DNA of 64,000 nucleotides from Puia sp. Its GTDB lineage: Bacteria > Bacteroidota > Bacteroidia > Chitinophagales > Chitinophagaceae. Position 1 is the stretch's first letter; each line of letters starts with the position of its first letter. Below are positions 24,234 through 32,508 of the stretch, piece after piece. Both the position numbers and the translations under genes were made by a program. Location: NCBI GenBank assembly GCA_031292515.1, contig JARLGZ010000269.1, forward strand, positions 124,001-188,000, written 5' to 3'. The notes beneath the pieces are model-generated. The model made no database searches. It was not told the DNA's origin and saw nothing but the letters and a program-made list of their open reading frames with translations.

Positions 24234-24241
24234 TAGATTTG
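24234..24241 (+). promoter_or_regulatory. -7 element before the SGNH hydrolase gene
   Basis: TAGATTTG is an exact TAnnTTTG match 15 bp before the ATG at 24257, with a TTTG 23 bp upstream of it. It suggests an internal promoter and argues against the TTG at 24239 as start codon, since that lies inside the element. Confidence 0.45.
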
Positions 24242-24256
24242 AGAAAAAAATCAACT

Positions 24257-24937
24257 ATGCGATCACTCTTATCCAGGATCCTATTGTCGGCCGGCTTATT
24301 TTTGGGCCTCACAGCCATGACCATGCACAAAAAGACCCGTGTTGTGTTCTTCGGGGATTCCATTACGGAACAAGGCGCCAGACCCGGCGGCTTTATCGTC
24401 AGGATGCAGGACGAACTGGAGAAAAGGGGATTGTCCTCCCAATATGAACTGATCGGCGCCGGGGTCGGCGGCAACAAAGTATACGATCTCTATCTCCGCC
24501 TGGAAGAGGACGTCCTCGCAAAAAAGCCCGATATCGTCTTCATCTGGATAGGTGTAAACGACGTATGGCACAAAGTATCCTCCGGTACCGGCACCGATCC
24601 CGATAAATTTGCGAAATTCTACAGGGCTATTATAGACAAACTAAAAGATCAGGGCATCCGGATCGTCCTCTGCACGCCTGGCGTAATCGGCGAAAAGACG
24701 GATTTTACGAACCAGCAGGATGGCGACCTGAACCGCTACTCGCAGATCATCCGCGACCTCTCCAAAGACCAGCACTGCGGGCTGGTCGACATGCGTGAAC
24801 TCTTTCACACCTATGACCTGAAAAACAACCCGGGCAATAAGGAGTCGGGAATCCTTACCGTCGATAGGGTGCACCTGAACGATGCGGGAAATCAGCTGGT
24901 GGCCGGTGCCCTCCTGGACGTGCTCGTTACAAAATAG
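24257..24937 (+). CDS. Exported SGNH/GDSL hydrolase family protein
   Basis: A signal peptide (about residues 1-22) precedes an SGNH hydrolase fold. Block I is FFGDSITEQG with the nucleophile S35, block II has the Gly in GAGVGGNKVYDL, block III is WIGVNDVW (Asn), and block V is VDRVHLND with the catalytic Asp and His. Family members are esterases or lipases, often deacetylating plant or bacterial polysaccharides. Following the symporter and epimerase genes, it may deacetylate an oligosaccharide outside the cytoplasm. Its TAG stop is the first base triplet of an intergenic repeat copy. Confidence 0.87.
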   Translation: MRSLLSRILLSAGLFLGLTAMTMHKKTRVVFFGDSITEQGARPGGFIVRMQDELEKRGLSSQYELIGAGVGGNKVYDLYLRLEEDVLAKKPDIVFIWIGVNDVWHKVSSGTGTDPDKFAKFYRAIIDKLKDQGIRIVLCTPGVIGEKTDFTNQQDGDLNRYSQIIRDLSKDQHCGLVDMRELFHTYDLKNNPGNKESGILTVDRVHLNDAGNQLVAGALLDVLVTK

Positions 24938-25032
24938 TGAGTGGTCAGTGGTGAGTATTGAATCAGACGTCTATAGGTTCTGAACATCATAAAGCCACTC
25001 GCCCCTCACAACTCACCACTGACTACTCGCTC
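24935..25032. repeat. 7-bp-unit repeat, copy with inverted halves
   Basis: The left half (24935-24957) starts with the stop codon of the SGNH gene: TAG-TGAGTGG-TCAGTGG-TGAGTA. The right half (24995-25032) is the reverse complement type (CCACTCG...ACTCACCACTGACTACTCG). The two can pair across a 37-base spacer, so a transcript would form a long imperfect hairpin between the SGNH and SDR genes. Confidence 0.8.
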
Positions 25033-25046
25033 CTAAAACTTTATAT

Positions 25047-25739
25047 ATGTCTAAAGTAATAATGATCACCGGCGCAAATGGCAATCTGGGTACAGCCACC
25101 GTTAAGAAATTCCTCGACGAAGGTTACCGGGTCGTCGCGGTCGATCATTCCAACAATCACCTGGGCTTTGCGGCATCCAACAAGAATTTCGAGTGGCAGA
25201 CCGTCGACCTCACCGCCGAGAAAACCGTGGAAGCATTCGTCGGGGATCTTATCCGGCGCTATGGGACACTCGATGGAGCGCTCCTGCTGGTGGGAGGTTT
25301 TGCGATGGGTGGCATCGAAACCACCGGCGGAGAAGAATTGAGAAAGATGTATTCCCTGAATTTCGAAACGGCGTATTTTGCCACAAGGCCCCTGTTTCAA
25401 CACATGCTGCATAATGGGTATGGACGTCTTGTCTTCATAGGGGCCAGACCCGCTCTGAAACCCGAACAGGGGAAGGCCGCCTTGGCTTATTCGATGACAA
25501 AATCCATGCTCTTCACACTGGCCGGAATATTAAATGCGGAAGCAAAGGGGAAAAATGTCGTAACATCGGTCGTCGTTCCGAGTACCATAGATACCCCGCC
25601 AAACCGGCAGAGCATGCCGGATGCAAACCCCGACAATTGGGTAACGCCCGAAAAGATCGCAGAAGTGCTGGAGTTTATTTGCAGCGACAAAGGACTGGCC
25701 CTCAGAGAGCCCGTTTACAAGGTCTACAACAATGCCTAG
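25047..25739 (+). CDS. SDR-family NAD(P)-dependent oxidoreductase
   Basis: A 230-residue classical short-chain dehydrogenase/reductase. The cofactor motif is TGANGNLG (residues 8-15), a VDL segment follows for adenine binding, and the active-site pair is in YSMTKS (Tyr and Lys). The usual NNAG reads LLVGGFAMGG. It is short for the family and ends without the extended substrate loop. It follows the SGNH hydrolase on the same strand behind a repeat element, so co-transcription is uncertain. Substrate unknown. Confidence 0.85.
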   Translation: MSKVIMITGANGNLGTATVKKFLDEGYRVVAVDHSNNHLGFAASNKNFEWQTVDLTAEKTVEAFVGDLIRRYGTLDGALLLVGGFAMGGIETTGGEELRKMYSLNFETAYFATRPLFQHMLHNGYGRLVFIGARPALKPEQGKAALAYSMTKSMLFTLAGILNAEAKGKNVVTSVVVPSTIDTPPNRQSMPDANPDNWVTPEKIAEVLEFICSDKGLALREPVYKVYNNA

Positions 25740-25750
25740 CAGTTTGCAGA

Positions 25751-25899
25751 GATAGTCAGTAGTGAGTATAAAAGTCAGTGGTGAGTAGTCAGTAGGACTG
25801 TCGAATAGGAATCGTAAACGCCGGACGACATGCAGAGGTCTGCAGAGAGGTAATGAGGATCAGAGACCCACTCACTACTCACTATTGACTACTCGCTGC
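25751..25899. repeat. 7-bp-unit repeat, copy with inverted halves
   Basis: The left half (25751-25798) reads TAGTCAGTAGTGAGTA, then AGTCAGTGGTGAGTAG and TCAGTAG. The right half (25867-25899) is the complementary type and ends at the stop codon of the CBM48 gene on the minus strand. The copy therefore fills the gap between two convergent genes and could act as a two-way terminator. Confidence 0.8.
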
Positions 25900-26195
25900 T
25901 ATATCGTCAGAATGCTGTTCCAACCCGCAACGCCGTCCGGTTCCCGCAAAGGATTCTCGATGTCCTCCATCCACATCCGGTCATCGATGAAGAACTTGTA
26001 GTAATACTTGCCGTGCGGCAGCATGGGAATCTCTATTTTCCAGATGTCTTTGTTCACCGAGCGCATATTGAGCTCATCATGGGCCCAGTGGTTGAAAGTG
26101 CCGGCCAGGGAGATGTGTGAGGCTGCCTGGAGATGGATGCAAAACTCGATCGTTTTCTTCTTCTTGTTGATGTACGGTGATTCATGATTTTTCAT
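25899..26195 (-). CDS. Small CBM48/AMPK-type glycogen-binding domain protein
   Basis: A 98-residue stand-alone carbohydrate-binding module. The segments VCIHLQAASHISLAGTFNHW (here beginning FCIHLQ), DIWKIEIPMLPHGKYYYKFFIDDRMW and the ending NPLREPDGVAGWNSILTI are the E-set/AMPK glycogen-binding pattern, including the W of FNHW and the GKYYYKF strand. No catalytic domain is attached. Such modules may bind glycogen or regulate enzymes; here this is inference. The ATG at 26195 is fixed by a strong Shine-Dalgarno site. It is divergent from an OmpR-type response regulator, and a GH63-like glucosidase lies further along. Confidence 0.85.
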   Translation of the reverse strand: MKNHESPYINKKKKTIEFCIHLQAASHISLAGTFNHWAHDELNMRSVNKDIWKIEIPMLPHGKYYYKFFIDDRMWMEDIENPLREPDGVAGWNSILTI

Positions 26196-26200
26196 AAAGA

Positions 26201-26208
26201 CCTCCTTT
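26201..26208 (-). promoter_or_regulatory. Strong Shine-Dalgarno site of the CBM48 gene
   Basis: AAAGGAGG lies 5 bases before the ATG at 26195. Full-length SD sites are rare in Bacteroidota, where the ribosome hides its anti-SD, so this one stands out and decides the start. Confidence 0.7.
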
Positions 26209-26350
26209 GATTTATACTCGTTACCGATGGTATTACAATACAAAAGATTGGTTCAGGAATTATCAGGGGGATTAAAGGAAGGGGGGATTCTGTAAAAGTT
26301 ACTATTTTTTTTGGAAATAAAAGAAGGAACCTGCCGTTTTTTCAATAAAA

Positions 26351-26383
26351 TAAAATACCCGTAAAATACTCGTAAAATATCCG
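26351..26383 (+). promoter_or_regulatory. Three 11-bp direct repeats (TAAAATAYYCG)
   Basis: The units TAAAATACCCG, TAAAATACTCG and TAAAATATCCG follow each other without a gap, one helical turn apart, in the 362-bp space between the divergent CBM48 and response regulator genes (26196-26557). This is the spacing at which OmpR-type dimers bind tandem sites, so autoregulation by the adjacent regulator is plausible. The rest of the gap is AT-rich with homopolymer runs and no clear -33/-7 pair. Confidence 0.5.
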
Positions 26384-26557
26384 GAAGAACCCTGGACCGG
26401 CGCTTTCCCTATTCCTCTCTACCACACCCTTCCATCCCGCTCCTGCCGGTCGTCTTTCACCCGTATGAGCCGCACAGGATGGGTTTTAATGAATTTTTAA
26501 TATGTTTATCCATGCTTTCTTGAGAGTTGAATGGATAAATGCTTTTAATTCGTGGTA

Positions 26558-27244
26558 ATGGAAATAAAGATCTTATTGGTTGAAGACGAGAAAAAGATTG
26601 CAGAGGCGCTCAGGAAAGGTTTGTCCGAGCAGCATTATGCCGTGGACGTCGCTTATGACGGGATGATCGGGAAAAAACTGTTTGACTCCAACACGTATGA
26701 TCTGGCGATACTGGACATCAATCTTCCGTTGATGAACGGCTATGAACTCTGCCGGTATATCCGCAATCATAACGAACAGATGCTGGTGGTAATGCTGACG
26801 GCCCTGAACACAACGGAAAACAAGATCGAAGGATTCGATGCGGGGGCCGATGATTACATCGTAAAACCATTTGATTTCCAGGAACTCCTCGTCCGCATCC
26901 GGGCCCTTCTCAAACGCCTCCATTACCCCGTGACGACCGGCAATGTCCTGAAAGTCGGGGACCTCGTCATGAACCTGGATAGCAAGGAAGTTACCCGCGA
27001 AGGCCGGGCGATCCCGCTGACGGCCAAGGAGTTCCAGCTGCTGGAATATTTTATCAGGAACAAGAACAAAGTGGTCTCCCGGATCGATATTGCCCTGAAC
27101 GTCTGGGATATCGACTTCGACACAAAGACAAATGTGATAGACGTTTATGTGAACTTCCTCCGGAAAAAGATAGAAAAAGATTTCTCCTCTAAATTGATAT
27201 ATACCCAGGTAGGGATGGGGTATGTTCTAAAAGAAAACTCCTGA
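26558..27244 (+). CDS. OmpR/PhoB-family response regulator
   Basis: A 228-residue two-component regulator. The receiver domain (1-120) has the acidic pair ED (10-11), the phosphoacceptor D53 in AILDINLP and the Lys in VKPFDF; the Thr switch is in MLTALN. The C-terminal winged helix (about 135-228) has the typical LTAKEFQLLEYFIRNKNKVVSR and TNVIDVYVNFLRKKIEKDF. The ATG at 26558 is preferred to a GTG two codons earlier. It is followed one base later by its sensor kinase. Confidence 0.95.
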   Translation: MEIKILLVEDEKKIAEALRKGLSEQHYAVDVAYDGMIGKKLFDSNTYDLAILDINLPLMNGYELCRYIRNHNEQMLVVMLTALNTTENKIEGFDAGADDYIVKPFDFQELLVRIRALLKRLHYPVTTGNVLKVGDLVMNLDSKEVTREGRAIPLTAKEFQLLEYFIRNKNKVVSRIDIALNVWDIDFDTKTNVIDVYVNFLRKKIEKDFSSKLIYTQVGMGYVLKENS

Positions 27245-27245
27245 A

Positions 27246-28649
27246 GTGAAGATCCGCTATAAGATAATGCTTCTCTTCACCCTGCTGGTGACTGCCATCA
27301 TATCCTTATTGGATTTTTCGGTCTACTATTATTCAAAGCTCGAAAGGAAGATCATTTTCGATAAACGCCTGAAGGCCAGGGCCAACAACGCCATCCAATT
27401 GTATGCGCTGCTGGGGGATAGCGGCCTCTCCCTCCAGCGGAGAATAGACACCGCCTCCACGATCGTCGTTCCGTCCAGGAGCGTCGTCATCTATTCAGCA
27501 GGAGGAACCGACAGAGGAGCCGAAATATATCGCTTCGACGTGAAAGGCTCCGAGCCCTTGCAGATGAGACCCGATATCCTGCAGGATGCCATGACCGCCG
27601 GCGAACGGTATTTTACACTGGGCAACCGGGACGTAATCGCACTGAAAAGCGGGATAGGCGGGAAAAACTTTATCGTCATGGTGTCCGGTTATGACGAAGA
27701 CGGCCTGGAACGGGTGGACAAACTGAACAGGATCCTGCTCATCAGTTTGTTGGCCGGCGTATTCCTCACGGCCCTGGTCAGCTATATCTTTACCGGCCAG
27801 CTGCTGCAGCCCATCGCGCAGATCATCCGTGAAGTCAAGGAGATTTCTTCCTACAACCTGTCACATCGTATCCGGGCCGGTAGCGGGCAGGACGAACTGA
27901 GCCAGCTCGCAAATACCTTCAACGAACTGCTGGAGAGGCTCCAGGAATCCTTTGCTACCCAGCGCAGGTTTATTTCCAACGCCTCGCATGAACTGTCCAC
28001 GCCGCTTACGTCCGTGTCAAGCCAGTTGGAAGTGACCCTTCAGAAGGAGAGGAACGTGGAAGAATACAAACAGGTAATGATCTCCGTTAGCGAGGACGTG
28101 CAGCAGATGCGTCAGCTGACGAAGAGCCTGCTGGAAATCGCCAAAACGGGCTCCCATGGAACGATCGAGCTGAATGAAGTGCGCGTGGACGAAGTACTGC
28201 TGAAGGTGACGGCCGATGTGAAGAAACTAAACAGCGAATACCGCGTGGAACTGAATTTTGGAGAGTTCCCCGAAGATGAAAAGGATTTTGTCGTTTTTGG
28301 CAATAACGAACTGCTCTATATAGCCGTCAGGAACCTGGTAGAGAACGGATGCAAATATTCTCCCGACAGGAAGTCGATCGTCGACCTCTCCTTCCGGGAT
28401 CACAAAGTCTTTGTGGAGGTCTTGAATAACGGCGACGTGATCGCGGCCGATGAGATCCGGCAGATCTTCCAGCCATTTTACCGCGGCTCCCAAACCCGCG
28501 GTCAGAAAGGATTTGGCCTCGGTCTCGCCCTGGCCCAGCGGATCGTCGGTATTCACAAGGGGACCCTTACCGTTCAATCCGATACCGGCGCCGGCACCAT
28601 CTTCAGGGTCGAACTGCCCTCCATAAAGATCTTCAACCAGATCCTCTGA
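27246..28649 (+). CDS. Sensor histidine kinase with HAMP domain
   Basis: A 467-residue inner-membrane kinase, partner of the preceding regulator. Two membrane segments (about 8-28 and 162-184) flank a periplasmic domain of about 130 residues. A HAMP domain follows (about 185-235), then the phosphoacceptor helix RRFISNASHELSTPLTSV (H248) and the ATPase domain with NLVENGCKYS (N box), the G1 region near VEVLNNGD, and the F/G2 boxes in GFGLGLALAQRIVGIHKG and GAGTIFRVELP. The start is GTG at 27246, one base after the regulator stop, so translation is coupled. The signal sensed cannot be told. Confidence 0.93.
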   Translation: MKIRYKIMLLFTLLVTAIISLLDFSVYYYSKLERKIIFDKRLKARANNAIQLYALLGDSGLSLQRRIDTASTIVVPSRSVVIYSAGGTDRGAEIYRFDVKGSEPLQMRPDILQDAMTAGERYFTLGNRDVIALKSGIGGKNFIVMVSGYDEDGLERVDKLNRILLISLLAGVFLTALVSYIFTGQLLQPIAQIIREVKEISSYNLSHRIRAGSGQDELSQLANTFNELLERLQESFATQRRFISNASHELSTPLTSVSSQLEVTLQKERNVEEYKQVMISVSEDVQQMRQLTKSLLEIAKTGSHGTIELNEVRVDEVLLKVTADVKKLNSEYRVELNFGEFPEDEKDFVVFGNNELLYIAVRNLVENGCKYSPDRKSIVDLSFRDHKVFVEVLNNGDVIAADEIRQIFQPFYRGSQTRGQKGFGLGLALAQRIVGIHKGTLTVQSDTGAGTIFRVELPSIKIFNQIL

Positions 28650-28744
28650 TAAAATCTCCGCCCGGCATCCCGGTATTCCGCCAGCCATTGCCGCGGCTCC
28701 GTCTGTTGTCCCGGTTCTACCCGCCGTTCCGTCGCCGGTCATCT

Positions 28745-31360
28745 TCACATCGGCTTTCTTGGCATCAGCAACTTGGAGATCAGACCCGTCCACCCCGTCT
28801 GGTGCGAGGCGCCCATACCCCTTCCGTTGTCGCCATGGAAGTATTCAAAGAAGAGGATATAGTTGGAGAAATGAGGATCGTATTGCAGCTTATCATAGTG
28901 CCCGAATACGGGACGTCTTCCCGATGTATCGCGCAGGAACAGGTTCGACAGCCTTTTCGATAGCTCGATGCTGATTTCATTGAGGGTAAGGCTTTTGCCG
29001 GAGTGCGTCGGATACTCGACCTTGAATTCATCCCCGTAATAATGATGAAACCGCTGCAGGGACTCGATGATCAGGTAATTGACAGGCATCCAGACCGGCC
29101 CTCGCCAATTGGAGTTGCCGCCGAATAGAGGGATGGTGGATTCCCCGGGAGTGTATTGAACACGGAGGGTCTCGCCGTCGATTTTGAACTCGTAGGGTGT
29201 TTTCTCATAGACCTTGGAAAGAGCCCTGATCCCATGATCGCTTAAGAATTCCGTTTCATCCAGCATACGATAAAGGATCCGCTTAACCCGATGACCGCGA
29301 AGAAGCGAAAGAAGGTGTTTCTCCTCCGCACCCTTCTCATGCCAGCGGGAAACGAGCGCAGCCAGGTCAGGACGATAGTCGAGAAACCATCGCAACCGCT
29401 TCGTAAAGATAGGCTGCGAGGTCAGCAGCTCGTCGTCCAGCACTTCCACGGCGAACAGCGGGATCAACCCCACCATGGAACGGAGTTTCATCTTGAAGGA
29501 GCCGTCATCCGGGAGCTTCAGCGCATCATAAAAGAATTCATCTTCGTCGTCCCAGAGCCCGTCTCCCTCGGATCCCATGCTCGACAAGGCCGCGGCGATA
29601 TACAGGAAGTGCTCAAAGAATTTGGTGGCCATATCCTGGTAGACGGGATTGGTCACGGATAATTCCAGGGCGATCCTCATCATGTTCAGTGAATACATCG
29701 CCATCCAGCTGGTTCCATCGGCCTGCTCCAGGTGGCCGCCCGACGGCAGTTTCTGGTTGCTCCGGTCGAAGACCCCGATATTATCCATCCCCAGAAAGCC
29801 GCCCTCGAAAATATTATTGCCCTCCGCATCCTTGCGATTTACCCACCAGGTAAAATTCAGCAACAGCTTATGAAAGATCGTCTCGAGGAAAGTCGTATCC
29901 CCGGCGCCATTGTTGGCGTGCTTATCCAGTTCATAGACTCGCCACGCCGCCCAGCCATGGACCGGCGGGTTGACATCGCTGAAAGACCATTCATAGGCCG
30001 GCAGCTGGCCGTTGGGATGCATATACCACTCATGCGTCAGCATGATCAGCTGTCTTTTTGCAAAGGCCACATCTATCAGCGCAAACGGGATACAGTGAAA
30101 AGCCAGGTCCCAGGATGCATACCAGGGATATTCCCATTTATCGGGCATCGAAATGATATCCTCGTTATTCAGATGCCTCCACTGCCGGTTTCTGCCCTGC
30201 AAACGTTCGGCGGGCGGCAGAGGTCCCACGGGATCTCCCTTCAGCCACTGGTCGACATCGTATGCATAATATTGCTTGCTCCAGAGCATCCCGGCAAAAG
30301 CCTGTCTTTGCACGAGTCTTTCATCCTCACTCGTGATCTCCTGTTGGAGAGGCCGATAAAAGGCCTCCGTTTCCGCAACGCGGTCGGTGAAGACCTTGTC
30401 GAAATCGGAAAAAGGATCTTTATTCTCTCCGGGTTGCAGCCTCAAACGGATAGTGCTGGACTGGCCGCTCCCGATGGTCAGGTCATAATTGAGCGCCGCC
30501 CTTGTTCCCTGCTGCCAGATATTCACAGCCTTGTGGTCTCCATGGACCAGGTATTCCCCGATACCGTCCTTGAAGAACCCGGGTCTGTCATAGCCGTATA
30601 ATCTTTTCGTATTGGTCTCGTTGTCACAGAACAGGTGCTGTGTCTTCTGTTCCACGTACAGCGTAAGATCGCCAAGTGCCGTGTGGTCGATAAAGATATT
30701 TCCGTCGTTGGAAGACATCATCTCCGGCTTATAGGAATTATACCCCCAGGCCCAGGTATTCCTGAACCAAAGCGTCGGCAATACATTCAGCGCCGCGCTT
30801 TCCTGGCCCCTGTTATATACGGTGATCCGGATCAGGATGTCGTCGACGCCGCCCTTGGCATATTCGATAAAAATATCGAAATACTTGTCCTCATTGAAGA
30901 TACCCGTATCCAGCAATTCATATTCGGGATCCAGCCTCGTCCGTCTCGCGTTCTCCTGCACCAGGTCGTTGTAAGGGAATTCCGACTGAGGATATTTATA
31001 CAGCATCTTCATATAGCTATGTGTCGGCGAACCATCCAGGTAGTAGTAGATTTCCTTTACATCCTCTCCATGATTGCCTTCGTAACCGCTCAGACCAAAA
31101 AGCCTCTCCTTGAGGATGGGGTCTTTCTTATTCCAGAAACCCAGGGCGAAACACAGGTGTTGCTGCTCGTCGCAGAATCCGCCAATCCCCTCCTCCCCCC
31201 AGCGATAGGTCCTGCTGCGGGCCATATCGTGTGTCAGATAGGTCCAGGCCTGGCCGTCCGCGCTATAGTCCTCCCGGACGGTGCCCCACTGCCGCTCGCT
31301 CAGATACGGTCCCCATTTCTTCCAGGTCTTATCCTGTAATCGTTGCCTTTCTATGTCCAT
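28745..31360 (-). CDS. GH63/MGH1-like glucosidase
   Basis: An 871-residue protein related to glycoside hydrolase family 63 and mannosylglycerate-hydrolase-like (MGH1) enzymes. An N-terminal beta domain (about 1-300) precedes an (alpha/alpha)6 barrel. Likely catalytic acids are the Asp in EYPWYASWDLAFH and a Glu/Asp in the NGQLPAYEWSFSDVNPPVHGWAAW region; further signs are GGFLGMDNIGVFDRS, GTSWMAMYSLNMMRIALEL and NWRGPVWMPVNYLIIESLQ. No signal peptide is visible, so it is probably cytoplasmic. The glucose-dehydrogenase-like SDR lies upstream on the same strand, 147 bp away across a tandem repeat. The pair suggests release of a hexose that is then oxidised. The substrate could be a glucosylated compatible solute or a short alpha-glucan. 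Confidence 0.83.
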   Translation of the reverse strand: MDIERQRLQDKTWKKWGPYLSERQWGTVREDYSADGQAWTYLTHDMARSRTYRWGEEGIGGFCDEQQHLCFALGFWNKKDPILKERLFGLSGYEGNHGEDVKEIYYYLDGSPTHSYMKMLYKYPQSEFPYNDLVQENARRTRLDPEYELLDTGIFNEDKYFDIFIEYAKGGVDDILIRITVYNRGQESAALNVLPTLWFRNTWAWGYNSYKPEMMSSNDGNIFIDHTALGDLTLYVEQKTQHLFCDNETNTKRLYGYDRPGFFKDGIGEYLVHGDHKAVNIWQQGTRAALNYDLTIGSGQSSTIRLRLQPGENKDPFSDFDKVFTDRVAETEAFYRPLQQEITSEDERLVQRQAFAGMLWSKQYYAYDVDQWLKGDPVGPLPPAERLQGRNRQWRHLNNEDIISMPDKWEYPWYASWDLAFHCIPFALIDVAFAKRQLIMLTHEWYMHPNGQLPAYEWSFSDVNPPVHGWAAWRVYELDKHANNGAGDTTFLETIFHKLLLNFTWWVNRKDAEGNNIFEGGFLGMDNIGVFDRSNQKLPSGGHLEQADGTSWMAMYSLNMMRIALELSVTNPVYQDMATKFFEHFLYIAAALSSMGSEGDGLWDDEDEFFYDALKLPDDGSFKMKLRSMVGLIPLFAVEVLDDELLTSQPIFTKRLRWFLDYRPDLAALVSRWHEKGAEEKHLLSLLRGHRVKRILYRMLDETEFLSDHGIRALSKVYEKTPYEFKIDGETLRVQYTPGESTIPLFGGNSNWRGPVWMPVNYLIIESLQRFHHYYGDEFKVEYPTHSGKSLTLNEISIELSKRLSNLFLRDTSGRRPVFGHYDKLQYDPHFSNYILFFEYFHGDNGRGMGASHQTGWTGLISKLLMPRKPM

Positions 31361-31451
31361 ATTTTGAATTCCGTTTTGTCCGCGGGTATCTATTCGTTTG
31401 CATCTATCCGTTCCTGTCCGTTCGTTTGTATCCCTTCGTTCCCATCACTCT

Positions 31452-31517
31452 CTATCCATTCCCGTCTATCCGTTCCCGTCTATCCGTTCCCGTCTATCCG
31501 TTCCCGTCTATCCGTTC
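31452..31517 (-). repeat. 14-bp tandem repeat touching the SDR stop codon
   Basis: Four units of CTATCCGTTCCCGT (plus strand; the first has one change) stand at 31452-31507, and a partial fifth at 31508-31517 supplies the minus-strand stop codon TAG of the SDR gene. Degenerate CCGTTC/CGTTTG-type units extend left to about 31373, almost to the glucosidase start. The array fills the gap between the two genes and may change their spacing. Confidence 0.8.
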
Positions 31518-32317
31518 GTGCTGAAGCCGGGATAAAGCGTCATGCCGCCATCCACAAACAGGGTGGTGCCCGTGACATAGTCGGAGTCGTCGCTCGCAAG
31601 CCATACGGCGGCGGCTCCGATATCCTCGACGATGCCCACACGCCCGTATGGGATCAGTTCCAGTAGTTTGGCTTCCGCGTCCGGCGTGTCCCAGGCGGTA
31701 TGATTGATAGGTGTCTTGATCGCACCCGGTCCGATGCTGTTGACTCGGATCCTATGCGGGGCAAACTCCTGCGCGATGCTCTTCATCATCATCATGATGC
31801 CGCCTTTACTCGCGGCATAGTTCGCATGACCGGCCCAGGGAATGACCTCGTGTACACTGCTCATACAGACGATCTTCCCCGCGGCCCTGGACCTCGCAGG
31901 CACGATACCCCTTCGCAGAAACTCCCGGATAGCCTCCCTGGCGCACAGGAACTGACCGGTCAGGTTCACGCTCAGCAGATAATTCCATTGCTCCAGCGTC
32001 ATATCCTGGAAGGGGGCGTCCCTTTGGAGACCGGCGTTGTTCACCAGGATATCCACCGTTCCGAACCGGGAAATCGTGTCGGCAAACATCTTTTTTACTT
32101 CGTCTTCCTTGCTGACATCACACTGGCAGGTGATGCCCGTGCCGCCGGCTTCCCTGATCTCAGCGAGCACTGCCGCCGCCGCCGCTTCCGTGGCGGCAAC
32201 GGGATGGTTCACGATGACCGTAGCGCCCGCCATCGCCATCGCTTTGGAGACACCGGCCCCGATCCCGGAACTGGCGCCTGTAATGATCGCAATCTGCCCG
32301 GCTAATTTTTTTTCCAT
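31508..32317 (-). CDS. Glucose 1-dehydrogenase-like SDR oxidoreductase
   Basis: A 269-residue classical SDR with TGASSGIG (residues 14-21), NNAG (near 93-96), a catalytic Ser in CMSSVHEVIPWAGH, the pair Tyr/Lys in NYAASKGG, and SIGPGAIKTPIN after it. The SSVHEVIPWAGHANYAASKGG region and the C-terminal DSDYVTGTTLFVDGGMTLYPGF are typical of NAD(P)-dependent glucose 1-dehydrogenases. It is cytoplasmic. It precedes the GH63-like glucosidase on the same strand, which supports a sugar substrate. Its stop codon is supplied by the first unit of the 14-bp tandem array. Confidence 0.87.
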   Translation of the reverse strand: MEKKLAGQIAIITGASSGIGAGVSKAMAMAGATVIVNHPVAATEAAAAAVLAEIREAGGTGITCQCDVSKEDEVKKMFADTISRFGTVDILVNNAGLQRDAPFQDMTLEQWNYLLSVNLTGQFLCAREAIREFLRRGIVPARSRAAGKIVCMSSVHEVIPWAGHANYAASKGGIMMMMKSIAQEFAPHRIRVNSIGPGAIKTPINHTAWDTPDAEAKLLELIPYGRVGIVEDIGAAAVWLASDDSDYVTGTTLFVDGGMTLYPGFSTNG

Positions 32318-32508
32318 GTCAGAAACGGTTTGTGATACTTGAAATTAAGCCGATTTTACCGGAATCAGTTATTAAGGAATTATTTTAATCCCGGACTCAT
32401 ATCATTGCCGGATTGCCCCGTCCGGGATATCTGGTCTGTCATTGATGCAACATGCTCTTCCTCATCGTATCTTTCAGTTATTATAAAACAGAAACAGTAA
32501 TATTGCCT

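Noticed and set aside
24938-25046. Possible CRISPR-like array
   Set aside because: The repeated units are 7 bp, contiguous and arranged as inverted halves; there are no unique spacers of equal length and no cas genes.
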